A stretch of DNA of 64,000 bases from Dipetalonema caudispina (Eukaryota > Nematoda > Chromadorea > Rhabditida > Onchocercidae), in NCBI GenBank assembly GCA_013365325.1, contig JABVXV010000054.1, forward strand, positions 124,001 through 188,000, given 5' to 3'. Positions 1 through 12,424 of this stretch are shown in pieces. Under the pieces are notes generated by a model that searched no databases, was not told the origin of the DNA, and saw only the letters and a program-made list of their open reading frames with translations. Each line of letters opens with the position of its first letter. The first letter of the stretch is position 1. The translations under genes were made by a program, and so were the position numbers.

Positions 1-1124
1 TAAGTTTTGTATTCATATCATTAAGTAATATCTTTTTTCAGCTTGTGGTCGCATTTGGGCGGCAAATGTCACGCCCATTAGCGCGCAAAATTATAGCTTA
101 TGCAATAAAGCATCCATATCTTAGAAACGGGATTCTTGTTCCACTGGGCAGAAGTAAGTTTGTAGAAGTTTTGATATGTAGTAAATGGGGATTCATGTTT
201 GGATTGGTAAATTGAAGTGTGTGCTTTGATTTCATCGATTTTAAAGATTCTCTACGAGCTGTTGTCTCTCGACCCTTGCCCTCAAATCCCTCCGTGGAAT
301 TGTGCGCCTAAATACTGAACTTTAAATAGCAAATAGTATTTTGTATTTGCAGGTCTACATGCTATTTCATTTCGTCTGCGGATCAAAAGTATAGGCCTTG
401 CTGTTCCATCTAAAACACCAACTGTAACCGAGCAACAAGCAATCGAAATGGTTCTGTTTTTAAGTAAACTGTAATCTCAGTCAGTTATAATTACACGTAA
501 TTTTCACTTTAATTGATGATTCATTTTCAGGCTAGCGAAACGCTTGTAGAAGCACTCATTTACGTGTTGACCGTACTACTAATATATGCAATTTATCGGT
601 CGAATCCAGAAAAAGCCAAAGCCAGCGATGTAGAACAATATATTAAAGTATGTCTTTGTGTATCATTGGTAGTTAAAGCATAAAAAAGCTTGTTGAGTAG
701 TACAGAGTTGTTGGATTTTGCAGGAAAACGAAGAGAGGATAGCAAAGTTTGAAGAGAAGCTCAAAGAACAAGACGAATTGACGGTAAAGATTGTGAAGAT
801 CATCCGTGAAAAGAAACTGGTTAGTGCCTTCTTTTAAGATTAACTTGGGTCTTATAGGGAGAGCACTTTTAGAATGGCAGTTTTCAAAAAAAGGTTATCA
901 GGTGAAGTCAGGATTTTTATCAGAGATAATCTATAGTCCGGACTTTTATTCAAAAAATTAGTATGGATTATGAAAAGCTACAAGGTCGAGTAAATTTGTT
1001 TTGACTTGTTTTGCAGGATGACAAGAACATTTTGGCAGATAAGGGTCAGAAAAGTCAAATTCTGTCTTTTATTGGTGATAAAATGAAAACATTGATGCCT
1101 GGGCAGGATAAAACATCTCGTTAG
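1..1124 (+). CDS. OPA3-family protein, 3' part of the gene
   Basis: Five exons are visible: 42-153, 353-450, 531-648, 724-819 and about 1018-1124, ending in TAG. The 5' end lies outside the window. The first visible exon reads VVAFGRQMSRPLARKI, matching the 'RQxSKPLAxxI' signature of OPA3 (optic atrophy 3). It is followed by a hydrophobic stretch (ALIYVLTVLLIYAIY) and a charged, coiled-coil-like C-terminal region (ENEERIAKFEEKLKEQ). OPA3 proteins are small proteins of the mitochondrial membranes; their exact biochemical role is not settled. All visible junctions keep frame. An AATAAA lies near 1322, about 200 bases after the stop. The next gene is convergent. Confidence 0.8.
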
Positions 1125-1635
1125 CATCAGTTAAACTAGCATCATAAATTATATGATTAGTTGTTGGCATGCGAGCACTTTCAGTCACCATTCTCTGAGG
1201 AAACCTCAATTTCTCCTGAAATTTCCTCGAATTCGCCATATACTTCAAGACAAACACTGCTATTTCCGTCTTTTTGTTTTATTTTCTAGGTTCTCTTATA
1301 CGTAAATTTGATTTAAAGCATTAATAAAATTACGAAACAAACTTGTGCATCTCATCACCAGTGTTATTAGTAACGTTTGACGGGAAATATTATGGATTGA
1401 GGTCCTTCTATTAATCACTTGGTATTTGTAATCACTTTACACACTGCGGATTTCTTCGTCCTCCAGAATTTTGAAGGGCCTTTTCGCGCCTTAAGTAACG
1501 ATAGGGCACTTGCCAAAAAACTGCTGTAGCTAAAAATAGACGACGACAAGTTTCAAATGTCTGGAAATTTTCATTTCTCGATATGAAAAGCAGTAACAAT
1601 AGACATAACACAGAGCCGGTTAAAATACTAATGTA
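1125..1635. other. Convergent intergenic region
   Basis: These are the 3' flanks of the OPA3-like gene (+) and the RPAC1 gene (-). An AATAAA near 1322 could serve the + strand transcript. No further gene is supported; a 62-codon minus-strand ORF at 1069-1257 is antisense to the OPA3 end and looks fortuitous. Confidence 0.6.
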
Positions 1636-4592
1636 TCACTGCACTTCTTTCAGCCGTTTTTGGAACACAGACCGCAATGTTCGGCATTTTTCTTCCATTA
1701 CTTTGCAAGCTTCCACAACCAGTTCTGCACTTCTCAGTGCACCGGTGCTTTCAACACTAACTGAAGTAGTTCACTAATTTTCATTTATCACAAAATTATG
1801 GAAAAAAACTATGTACTACAGTATTTACTCATTACGGACACGAAGGTGATAAATGTATTGAAAGTTAAGGTTTAGGAAGAAAAAGAGGATTTGAGGATGT
1901 AAGTTAGATGACCACTGCAGAAATATTGGATTTATGCAGAATTAAAGTATTAGGATACCACGAACATAAACATTACACCTCACAAAAGCAACACACGAAA
2001 CTGTCAAAAAATGATTGGAACTTACAAATGAAATGGTCTTTAATCCTTGATAGTTCAATGTGTTCTGCCAGATCCTCATGTCGTAAGATATTGCGGCTGC
2101 AGGTGTCACATCGTGCATCTTTCACGACAGCTATTCCATCTGAAATTAATGAAAAGTCCCTAAAGACTGGTATAAGTCTCCGAGATTTCATGTGCATTTT
2201 TATTGAATTTGAAAATGTCCTAGAATATTTTTAAGGCCAATTCAATGGTTAAACCTACGATTGAGCATGGAAGAATATCAGGAAAAGATGAAATGAAATT
2301 ATATCTTAGAAGATATAATACGCTCGCACAACAGTCGAAGCAAGCACAATGACGGTCAAGGGTTAAATAGTTTAGTTGAAGTCACGAAGTGTTGTAGATT
2401 ATTAATTATATATAAATATATAAGCTAGAAAGCTTTTCTTAAGAATAAAGCAAGGAGTTCACTACAGTTAAGCAATATTTAGAGAAAGTATAAGCTAACC
2501 TGCATCAATTTCAATAACACCTTCCGAAAAGGAGCTCTTGACTCTTTCGGCATCTGCACCGCTGAATTTTCTTTTTAGTACTATCTGTGGTAATAAACGG
2601 TAGGATGCAGTAGCAACCGGCGAGAACTTTGCATGATCGCGCCCCAATCCTTTCAAACAGTGACATCTAGAATGAAATCTGAGTTCAACTGAACAACAGA
2701 AGTGGGCTGAGCCAAAAGCCATCTGTTTTCACTTGCCAAGTTTTTGGTGTAAAAGATAATACAGCAGAAGATTTAACTAAATTTGACTCACCTGGCTTCA
2801 ATCTCCTGTCCAGGTCGTAGTTGCGCAATCAGAATATCATCATGTACCATTGCTGGTGGATACGGAAGTGAAGTAGACTGGTCACCGATTGGTATCCACT
2901 TAAATGCATTTGAATAAACAAAAGCATTATCATAAATTTCCCTAGGGTTCGTAGCTGTTTTCAAAGCGTTTGGATTCCGACTGCAGGTAACTTTCATCTC
3001 GAAAATAAGGTTTCTGAAACAATTGTTTCTAAGCGATAGAAATTTTGCCACTTCATTTATACTTTAGGACAGAGAATTAGGCACAAAATTTCCAAGTGTT
3101 GCACGATTTTCTAATAATCTGCCTTCAACACTTCTTCATGTGGTTATACTGAAAATGCCTTTTTTTAACGAACAAAATCTACTATGGTAATCCATTTGGA
3201 TGCTGTGCAATCTCGTCAAATGAAGCCAATACCTGTAGCAGTCACACTTAAATGATTTGGAAGTATGGAATAACTTTATTGTTTATTAAATGCAAAAACG
3301 ACTACAGTCTAAAAATATTCATCGGAAACTTGGAAAAATTATTTTTATTAACCTCTTTGGATCGCCAGCTGGTTCTTCAATGCAATCAACACCGGATTCG
3401 TCAATTCCAACAACCCGTGTAAGAGGCATTTCGAATAATCGTGGATCTGCCTTGATTGGAAGCAAACCAAGACGATGACTCAATACTTCATCCTAAATTG
3501 ATTAGAAAACTTTCATCTCTCCAATGACCAATAAATCAAAAAGTAACTTGCACAAAAACACTGTACCGGTATAACTGACGTATTCTGGTAGAGATAAACC
3601 TTCTCGATTGCCATGGTAGGGAGCTGCAAATAATAAAAAGTGGTAACATTGGTGAACTTCGATTTCCACTCAAAATTTCTAATTAATCACATACACCGGA
3701 ATATCACAACATATAAGGAAAGAGACACGTAGATAATAAGTAATAAAATAAAAGGACTTTTGAAATTGAAGTGAAATCTGAATGAATTATTTGCTAAAGA
3801 AACGGAAACATACTTCGGCAATAAGTACCCTTCTGATGGCATTTGCAATTGGGGCTTCAACGCCAACTAAATCAAATTCCAGTGCCATATTATCTTCACT
3901 TTCATTTATTATAAATACTTTGATTTTTGATATGTATGTGGTCACATCCCACTGAATCGCATTGCTGCCACAATCACTATCAGTATCGTAAGTCTGCAAA
4001 TGATCATTCCTTCTTCTTTTACACTTTGCAACACTGAACTATTTGCCGGTCGTATCGTAACGAGATTTTACGATGAAAAGTTGACTACTGTAGACTACTT
4101 TTTCTTCATAGAACAACTCTTTAAAGGTCGAATGTATTGAACGACAAAGTTTTTGCTCATTTCTCACAATGATCTGATCTCTCACCAACTGAATACTGTT
4201 TGTTCTGTCATTTCTACAGCCTTCTGCAAGAAAAAGGATAACGCAGAAAATGCTTCTCAAAAGTTGCAGAGTCCTCAGGATTTCTGTCATTAGAACGAAC
4301 AAATTTGCTTTTTTTGGTAAAAATGTATTGGATGGCATAATTTGTATTTCTGATTGCTAAAGATTAAGCTTCGGTACCACAAACTGAAATTCAAAGGATA
4401 AAGAGCAATTATTATCGTACTATTGTACTAACCTAGTACAGTTATGGAGTTATGGATCAGAAAACTCAGAAGTGACATATACATAATTACGCTTTACAAA
4501 CTTACATTTAGCACTCTTTCCGCTTCCATGACGAGTTTGTTTTCGGTATTTTGTTCACTTTTTCGACGAGATCTCTTCGGATTTCCGGGCAT
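1636..4592 (-). CDS. rpac-40: DNA-directed RNA polymerases I and III subunit RPAC1 (POLR1C/AC40)
   Basis: RPAC1 is the alpha-like subunit that pairs with RPAC2 to start assembly of Pol I and Pol III. Nine exons on the minus strand can be joined in frame: 4592-4506, 4188-4099, about 3996-3812, 3625-3596, 3492-3353, 3015-2792, 2668-2501, 2145-2028 and 1755-1636. Conserved stretches include [20 protein letters not shown] (RNA polymerase D/L domain), [47 protein letters not shown] and HFIFSVESTG near the C-terminus. Length is about 340 residues, as in the family. The start [11 protein letters not shown] lies four bases after a TTTTGCAG acceptor with no visible upstream exon, which suggests spliced-leader trans-splicing. 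The acceptor of exon 2 (TTCAG at 4189) was chosen because it alone keeps frame. Identity is secure; the N-terminal 60 residues are less so. Confidence 0.92.
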
Positions 4593-5625
4593 TATTCTGC
4601 AAAACAGAAAGAAATCGCATTATATATTGCAAAATTGCCTTTCATCAATTTTTCTTGAAGACTTTGTCGTTGTCTGGCTCACTGAAGTTTAAAACTACTC
4701 TATCCAAGTCCCACATTACAGTGACTTATAAGTTTTGTTGAATAGTGCTTAAAGTGGCAAGCTGTTTAATGAATGAATAAATGAATGGCAATACTTCATT
4801 AATGGATGAACAGGAGGCAGAAGGCAAGCCCATGAGCCGATAAATTATAAAAGTAATGTTGAAAATTTTATGATACTTTCAATTAATTACATAAATAACA
4901 GGAGTAGGAACCGAAAATAGTGTAGAAAATGAATAAAACAACAAAGGGGAAACAAAAACAGCAGAACAAAAATTGTTGATTATGAAGTTATCACAGCCTA
5001 TTTCCATATTTCCTGCATATCACATCCCTAATAAAGCTATAAACATGAAATATTAACAAAACTTAGGAATAAAATAAAAACATCCATAGAATGAACGGTG
5101 AACATTTTGGATACAGATTCAAACGAAACTATCACTACATTCATCGCTAGTTAATGTTATCAACTGTTCATTCTATGGATGTTTTTGATTAAATAAATTA
5201 ACGAAGCATGTATACCACATTGAAGTATGGGAATGATAACAGATAAATAGCATCGGAATATGGTGAGACGTATTTCCAGAAGATTTATGCATCTTGGAAG
5301 ATGATGTCATATTAGCTGAGCAACGTAAGATAAAACAAAGCAAACAGTTAGTTTTCAGAAGAAATAGAAAGGCTTGATGCCGACTGGTGACATAAAGTAT
5401 CCTCCAGAAAACGCAATCAAATAATTAGAAACACACTGCATCTAACGACTAATTTATCCCAGTGACAAATACTGTGCTATAAAAAAGTATACATTGCAAA
5501 AAGGATCCTTAAATAATCGCAGCGGTATAACTGTTATTCCGGTTTTGCATCCAAAAAAACATGTCTTTGAAAATCACGCGATGCAATCCATCAATATATT
5601 TAAATTTGATTTAAACTCATAAATT
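4593..5625. other. Intergenic region between RPAC1 and ALG5 genes
   Basis: One kilobase between two minus-strand genes. It holds the 5' flank and probable outron of rpac-40 and the 3' flank of the ALG5 gene. The only structure seen is the inverted repeat at 5076-5186, listed separately. No other gene is supported. Confidence 0.6.
5076..5186. repeat. 21-bp perfect inverted repeat with 69-bp spacer
   Basis: The left arm is 5076-5096 and begins AAAAACATCCATAG. The right arm, 5166-5186, is its exact reverse complement. Similarity fades outside the arms (a G/A mismatch, then GTTG/GGTG). It could be the terminal repeats of a very short MITE-like element or a cruciform-forming sequence. No target-site duplication is clear. 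Confidence 0.8.
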
Positions 5626-8117
5626 TTAAAGTAAACTACATTTCCAAATACCAGTTCTATAGCGAAACCATATAAGTATCAAATCACGACCCATTTGAAT
5701 CCATGAAATTATAGGCACTATCTTGGACCCATCAACTTCATGCCACGTTACCGGTACTTCGCGAATTGGAATATTGAATTGTTCGGCAAGAAACAACAAC
5801 TCAACATCAAATGCCCATCGTTCGATATGCAGCAATGGGAATAACTGCAATATATACAAATATATGTACTGCGGTATTTAATCTTAAGTTTTGGATTAAA
5901 TTCTGTTCAAATTTGGCAATTTTTAGATGAAATTTCTTTTGTGGAATTCGAAAATCATATGTCTGGGAAACATAAAAATATGGTAAATTCATAGATTTAG
6001 TCAGATTCACCGTTTTATAAATCTTGTGCCTGTTTTGCATTTGAAAATTTCGATGAATAAGGCTAATTAAGAGTACTAATCACTAAGCACCGACGACTAC
6101 TCAGTGGTTGACTAGAAGATGCCGCTGCTAAATATGTGAACTATGAATTAAAAAATATCAAAAATGTATTCCAGGACGAATATTATTTCGGTGATTTCTT
6201 AAGAAAAATAAACAAAAAGCATAACAAAGCTCACCTTTGAAACTGCTCCACGTGTAAATAATTTGAATCCACACTGAGTATCACCTACTGTTCTTACCGT
6301 GAAAATATATACAATCAAATGAAAACCTATCATCAATAATGTTCGTGCTAGAGAGCGTGTTGCTATACTTTTTTTCTCCATGTGTGATCTAAAAGAAGAG
6401 CAGAATAAACACTTGTTTTCCATCCTTTCACATGAGATGCAATATGCTTTATCTGTCGATATCGGTAAAAAAGCTTGATGCTTCAGAGCATTTCACATGG
6501 TATTGCGATTGGTAGTGATGCTTGATGTTACAAATAGTGATCGGATCAGCTCATTTATGGAGAAGGAAGAGAAGCATAATATAGATAAATTGAACGAACT
6601 TTTGAGAAATTTTAAGAAGGGAAGTAACAAGTGGGTAAAATCAGTGCAAAAAAGTTCTATTCTCAAGGGAATCAAAAAACCCTAAAATCTAGAAATGTTT
6701 CAATCTCTGGAGATTACCATCTGGTAAACTAATAAATGTTAAGCTTATGATAAAACGAAGTCTTGGTTTTTAAAAAAGAAAAAAAAAAACTACTACATTT
6801 AACAGTTTTTCACTGAACCAAATTCTTTATTCGAATTAAATTAAACACACCTTGAACCAATAGCTATAGCAGGGAAAACCCAATCAAAATTGAATCTTGT
6901 TTCCGAAATACAGCTACCTAGATTTATTAAATCAAGTAACTCTTCTTCTATATGCTGAAAATCAGCAAATTTCGTCGCACCATCTGCATCTGCGAACAGA
7001 ATCAATGAACCACGTGCACATAATACGCCTCTACGTACTGCTCCACCTACAACAATATTATTACTAGTAAAATTTCCAATAAAAAAGTGAAATCAAGTAC
7101 CTTTTCCTAGGTTCTTCTCTAGCTTCAAGACTCTGATTTTTCCTTTAGACTTCTCCGTATACTGGTAGGCCGTATTTGCAGTTCCATCTGTACTACCATC
7201 GTCTACCACAATAATCTGCAACGGAGTTATGAAACATTTTACGAAACAATAAAATCGATTTACTTAGTTACTATTCTTCATAAAATTATCTTCTCAATTG
7301 AAATGCATCGAAATTTTTTCTAAATTTAATCAATACCTTCTGGTTTTAAGCAAATTTTACGTCGGAATAGAAGAGAAACGCAACGTCCCTTTGTTATACT
7401 CTTCACTGTGAAAAAGAATCCTATCTTTCATTTCTATGACTGAGAAGTTACGCCTTTCTCTTTGATCTGGAAACATCTCATCTTGAAATTTCCATTCAAT
7501 GATAGTCATACTAAACCGTTAGTTCGTAAGATATTTACCTCGTATGTAAATGAGTCATCTTCAGCCCGTCGATCTTCCAGATAAGGTAGACATTCATTCA
7601 GCATAATCGGAAGCCTTTCCTGAAAATAAATCAGTTGAGCTGATGCCGCACTTTGAAGTCCAACAATGCTCCTTTAGATGTACATACATATTTCGAACTG
7701 CAGCTCAATTAGTGCTTTATATTCTTTTTACAGTCAAATGTAAACTTTAAAACATGCAAGCAAATAAAAAACTGACCACAGATGTTGATAAAGCAAAATC
7801 TAAAAGAGTTTATTAATTACGCATAAAAAAAGGTTGACGACGGAAATTACCTGTTCATTCATAGCAGGAATAATAATGGAAAGATACAAATCTGGCTTGG
7901 TACAATGGAGCTCTCCTGATGAATCATCATCACAGGTCAACAATGGCTTGAACTGCTCACTTCCTAAGTTAGTTGGAGTGTAAACAAACATTGGCTGTAA
8001 CAGGTCTTTTCGTGTTCGAACAGGCCAAGGAGTAACCCATGATAAGAGATAAAGGCACGTGATAGCGACAGGAACACAAAACACCAACAATCCTAGCAGT
8101 ACCGTTATCAAATCCAT
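5626..8117 (-). CDS. ALG5: Dolichyl-phosphate beta-glucosyltransferase ALG5
   Basis: ALG5 transfers glucose from UDP-glucose to dolichyl phosphate on the cytosolic face of the ER, making the donor used in late lipid-linked oligosaccharide assembly. Six exons join in frame: 8117-7851, 7619-7539, 7215-7101, 7046-6851, 6388-6235 and 5844-5626, giving 343 residues (the human protein has 324). An N-terminal membrane anchor (LITVLLGLLVFCVPVAIT) is followed by the GT2 fold: LSIIIPAMNE, IIVVDDGSTDGTA, NLGKGGAVRRG and the metal-binding DxD as FADADGATKF. Then come DTQCGFKLFTR and HIERWAFDVELLFLAEQF, both diagnostic of ALG5. The start codon lies 7 bases after a TATTTCAG acceptor, suggesting trans-splicing. 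It is on the same strand as the RPAC1 gene, 1.0 kb upstream of it. My recollection is that the C. elegans homologues of both (H43I07.2 and H43I07.3) are also neighbours; that needs checking. ORFs on both strands at 6493-6685 fall in its fourth intron and are not genes. Confidence 0.95.
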
Positions 8118-9039
8118 AGATATACTGAAATATTTTGAATTTTCTTTCTTTAATTATTATCTGACAAAGTTGATAACCGAAGTAATCAGTATTATCAGTA
8201 AAGTAATCCAACAAAGGTGAAACTAGAGAAATACAAGAACAATCGAAATATCAAATTTGTAGTAGGTTTTATACATGATTAAATATCTCAACATTGGTTA
8301 CAAATGACTCAAATATTCCTTCCAAATCCTATTAGCATGTTTCCCGTGAAATACGAAATACAAAGGAAATAAGCACTAACATAATTCCTTGAAATGTACG
8401 AAATATAAGCTTAACCTTTAAAAGTTTTAAAAAAATAGCTTAAAAAATAAGCCTTACGTAAGATCGTTAGCTAAATGGAAGTAGTGAATTATAAAATAAC
8501 AATGTAATTGAAAATGAATAAATAATATTATGATAAGGCAGTTTTTTGGACAAAACAAATATATATGTTTATCATAAAAAGTAAGGCACCTCTTGAAAGT
8601 TACCCCTAACATATTTTCCGGAGCAAAAATCAATGTATAAATTTATTTCCGGAAAAATATGGAAAAGGTATAACAGGGACGTAACAACCTTAAATTGAAA
8701 TCGCAACTTGAACATAAGCCGCCTTATATAAACGTCTACGAAAGTTTGTATATCATTCTGACAATAACTTCAAATGTTATAAAATGTATAGACGTACGTC
8801 TGTCTTGATGGTACACGTACGAGTGTCTAAGAGATCATCACTACATGTAAATCGCATATATCATGGAATTTAAACACTGGAAGCTGTCTTTGTTTTAACT
8901 TTACAACAAATAGTTTGATTCCACATAGATTATTATTGTTGTAGTAAGCAGTTGAATGATTCATTTTTTGTTTTATATTGAAGTTTTAATTACAAAGATT
9001 CGATTAAATGATTGATAGCATTTAAATTTCATAGATAAA
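8118..9039. other. Intergenic region upstream of ALG5
   Basis: AT-rich sequence holding the 5' flank of the ALG5 gene and the 3' flank of the MSP-like gene. It has no convincing ORF or repeat; the short minus-strand ORF 7969-8214 overlaps ALG5 exon 1 out of frame. Nothing else is seen. Confidence 0.5.
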
Positions 9040-10098
9040 TTAGCTAAGATTGGAATAGATACGGATAATTTTGTAATGCCATTGATCACGTGGTATATAG
9101 TACGGTCTTGTCCATAACGTATTAACATTTCGTGCTGGACAGTATGCTCCTACCATATACCATTGTATAAGGAGTCGATTAGATAGCTCTTTGTTTACTG
9201 TATTATTTGTTATTGTTACTTCGGTCTAAAATATATGAAAAAGTTTCCGACTGATAAAGTTATTTAAGGTATTTACTTTTTCTACTTCGTACTATTTAGG
9301 TTACCATTTCAATTATTCCTAAATTGTTTCATCTATTTCCGATATTTGTTCTTAAAATTTAAGAATAATGAACGAGTTCTTTCATCTTTTCTTCTTTTTC
9401 TCAGGAAAATTTACGACTTATTTGTTTGGATTCATTATGGAGGCAATAAAGTATGATTTTGAATTGATTTAAAATAATTCGTGAATTAGAATTCTGCTAT
9501 CGCATTTTATGAAGTTAATAAACCATAGTTTTTATTCACCACTTCAGCTATTGTCTATTTTGATTATTTATTTATTGTTTGTTCACTAGCTTACTTGCGT
9601 AGGTAAAAATATCAAATCTAAATTCATTTAGCTTCGAATTTCATGAAATTCTCACAGCGCTGATACGTCCCGGTGGTAACAGAAATTTGGTTGGATGAAT
9701 GTTTAATTCAGTGTTGTTGGTGAGAATTCGAATAGCAACCCATTGGTTATCGTAAGCATTTCTCAGATTAAGGATTCCACTTTTACCATTGTTGACGACA
9801 AATGGCTGAAATTACTTTTTTGTAGTAGTGAAGTACTGACATTAATAATTTAATAGACGATAGTAAATGAAGTAGCAATAAGTAAGCAATTACTTGTAAT
9901 AAATAGTACAATTAAATGAGAAATCTTAGGGAAGGATTGGGCTGTCAAATGAACTCATAAGTATTGATAAAATGAATAAATATGATAAGGATAGGAACTA
10001 GATAAAGATCGTACTATTAGAATTGATGGTATGATTAACGCATTTAGTTTCTCGATGGTGATATCGATTTACCAGCCTAGACGGATGAAGCTTACCAT
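9040..10098 (-). CDS. MSP-like domain protein, two exons visible, start uncertain
   Basis: Two short minus-strand exons encode a domain resembling major sperm protein/VAP. Exon 9805-9656 reads VVNNGKSGILNLRNAYDNQW followed by VAIRILTNN, a P-T-K-F-L-L-P-P-G segment, and ends ISA. Exon 9225-9040 continues in the same phase with EVTITNN, LLIQWYMVGAYCP and a TAA stop. This follows the MSP pattern: strand, 'xLxNxYDxxxxxRIxTNNxxxxxxxPxxxxLxPG', then the '(D)xxxIxW' strand. Together they give about 111 residues, nearly a whole MSP domain (about 107-127). The first residues are missing. One option is an initiator ATG at 10098-10096 directly before a GTAAGC donor. Another is splicing from the upstream membrane gene at GAG|GTTGCA near 10118, which is also phase 0. 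If that happens this is a C-terminal domain rather than a separate gene. The MSP assignment is by pattern and needs a profile search. Confidence 0.6.
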
Positions 10099-10102
10099 TA
10101 AA

Positions 10103-12424
10103 TCATCCGCTTAATGCAACCTCTTCATGGAAAGATTTGTCATTTATTTGTTTATGTATATTAAATAAAAATGATCCCTTTCCAAGACTGCTAACCTCTG
10201 GTGAGAGTTCGATGGTACCATAGTTCGAGGGAAGTGATACGGAATGTGCCGTACTCATTGATACATTGCTTACTTGTCCAAGTGATTCCGCATCTTCATT
10301 CATTAAAGGATCGTCCTTCTTCTCACTTCTTGGTTCAGTCGATCGAATGGTAATTAGGAGAAGGACAGTTATCATATACAAGGTACCAATCAAATATGCA
10401 AATATCACTGCCACCTGTTTTGTATTTTTATTCTTTCTCTGATATTGTTAAACTTTAGGAGAAATCCCTCTCATTTAAGGATTACAGATCATATAAATGC
10501 TAATGATGATCTGCTGCCTGATAATATTGTTTCAAATGAAGTTGCCAATGGAAGTTGTTAGTTGATATTGGAAGTTTGTTTAAGGGTATTTTCGGAATAT
10601 ATTGAGATTTCAGTTTTAGCTTTTTAAAAACATAAGTTGAAATGAAAATTCGGCCACAATATAATGGGCTGGTTTTGCTTATTTGGTGAAGCGAAAGGCA
10701 ATGCATTCTGATCACTGCAACAATTCAGCTTCTAAAATTCAAATTGAACATTTGATCAGGAGTTAGATTCGAAGAACACCCCAATACGGGAAGGAATCCA
10801 TTTTGGATTATGAAATCTTTCTATACAAAATGCAAATTACATCCTGAAAGGGTTAACAGAAAAGATTAAAGTTAGGTTTTACCATCCAATGTCTCGTTTT
10901 AATGTTACATTCCAAATGAAGTGATTCCTCAAATGAATTAACTTCTTTGCCTATGAAATATGCTGATATGTAATAAATAACAGCGAATACAGTCCCGAAG
11001 AATATCATGAATGTTTTTATTGCGCGCATACGAGAAGGTTCTTCACTAATCTGGAGAAAATTCCAATCTATATGGAATTGAAAATTAATCTACTACCATT
11101 TGAAAATCTTTTCTTCAATAGCATTTAACAACATTCATAATATGCCATCAACTTTTCTTTGTATCATTTCTCTCTATAATTAAATATTTGTTGAAAAAAA
11201 CTTCTTAAATGGCTTACTGTAACGATTATGCAAAACAGAAGAGTTGGGATGTGCATCAGTGGTAGAAAACCGAACGGGATGAAAAATAGTGATAGTGGTG
11301 AAGTATTGTTAAATATCTGTGGTAAGAATATTAATTCAGCGATATGACGTCCTACGCCGCGACTTCTGCAGGTCACAATTGCGGGAATCCATGATGAAAG
11401 AAGTAGACATGCCGAGATGATCATCTGAACGTTAGTTAATGAGAGAGAGAAAATATCTGATACAATATTCCGGAAGAATATGATGTATTTGCCGATCAAT
11501 TTTGAACCGTCTTGTAGAAATTTTTTTCAGATTTTCAACTATTTTCTAAGTATCAAATGTGGATATTCTTTTCTTAGGACATTCTTCCTTTTTTGTCCCC
11601 GATATTTAATACTGTAATAGATGTTAAAAGTATGAAATTTGCAAACTGGAAGGAATTCTTTTTTTCAATCTTCCATAAAAATGTCATTAATTTATGCACT
11701 GTACTTACCTTTAGGGTAGTCAAGACAACAGAACATTTCTGAGTGTTACTTAAAATACCGTTCGAATGGAATAATGAAAAAGTGTTTGGTGTAATTTTCA
11801 TGCATCGCCAGCTAATGTAACATAAAAGAACATTCCATGGTACGATGATAAATGCCAGACCGATTAATAAATATAGCATATGACTACTGTTAAATTCCCG
11901 TTGTGTGGTACCAACATTCCATTGCTCATTACATCGTGACACAGTACAGTAGCATAACTTTGTACTTCCTGTAGATTATAAATAATACTTCAGATTTCTT
12001 AAATGATCTGATATTTTTTGCACTTATTAATGAGAAGTTTGAAAGTAAAATTGGAAGTTTTGAAAAAATGAAAACTGATTTGAAATTTTGTATTAATCGA
12101 ATATTTGAATCATTATTATACCTTAACATGCTAATGAATTAAATGGAATAGAACAATTTCACATTTAACTGGAAAGATTTCAGTTGTGATTAAAAGTCTT
12201 AATAATGTTGCCAATATTCCTATAGCATGAAACAGGCCTGATGAGATGCAAATTTGCTGATAATTATCATTTGGTAGTATAGAGGGAAGTGCAATCGCTT
12301 GTTGATTTTTTGGTAGATCACATCCGAATTCTTCAAATTTCCCATAAACTGTTGAAAATAAGAAATGATGGCAGTAGCTGATTGCTTTGCATAGGATCTC
12401 TTTACCAGAACTCAAGCAAATCAT
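10103..12424 (-). CDS. Six-segment membrane protein, possibly FRAG1/DRAM/Sfk1-like
   Basis: Minus-strand exons carry about six hydrophobic segments in order: near 12240-12170 (SGLFHAIGILATLLRLLI), 11880-11815 (LLIGLAFIIVPWNVLLCYI), 11430-11345 (ISACLLLSSWIPAIV), 11300-11215 (FFIPFGFLPLMHIPTLLFCI), 11045-10985 (FMIFFGTVFAVIYYISAYFI) and 10410-10350 (VIFAYLIGTLYMITVLLLI). A hydrophilic Ser/Glu-rich tail ends at TGA 10103. The last three junctions (11216/11047, 10873/10417) are phase-consistent. The early loop 'LPSILPxxxYxxxCI' followed by a membrane helix recalls PGAP2/FRAG1 'LPSxSxxxxxPQRYxWRxCIxLH', but this is weak. The N-terminus is uncertain: the start at 12424 is a guess, and a 57-nt intron (12405-12349) can be spliced or retained without changing frame. 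The junction near 12155/11966 has no good in-frame pair, since the AAAT|GTGAAA donor would create TGA. Function is not known. Confidence 0.55.

Noticed and set aside
5076..5186. MicroRNA precursor reading of the inverted repeat
   Set aside because: The 69-base loop and perfect 21-bp stem with no extended pairing do not fit a typical pre-miRNA.
6493..6685. Overlapping 60-codon ORFs on both strands
   Set aside because: They lie wholly inside an ALG5 intron, mirror each other, and have no splice context or recognisable sequence.
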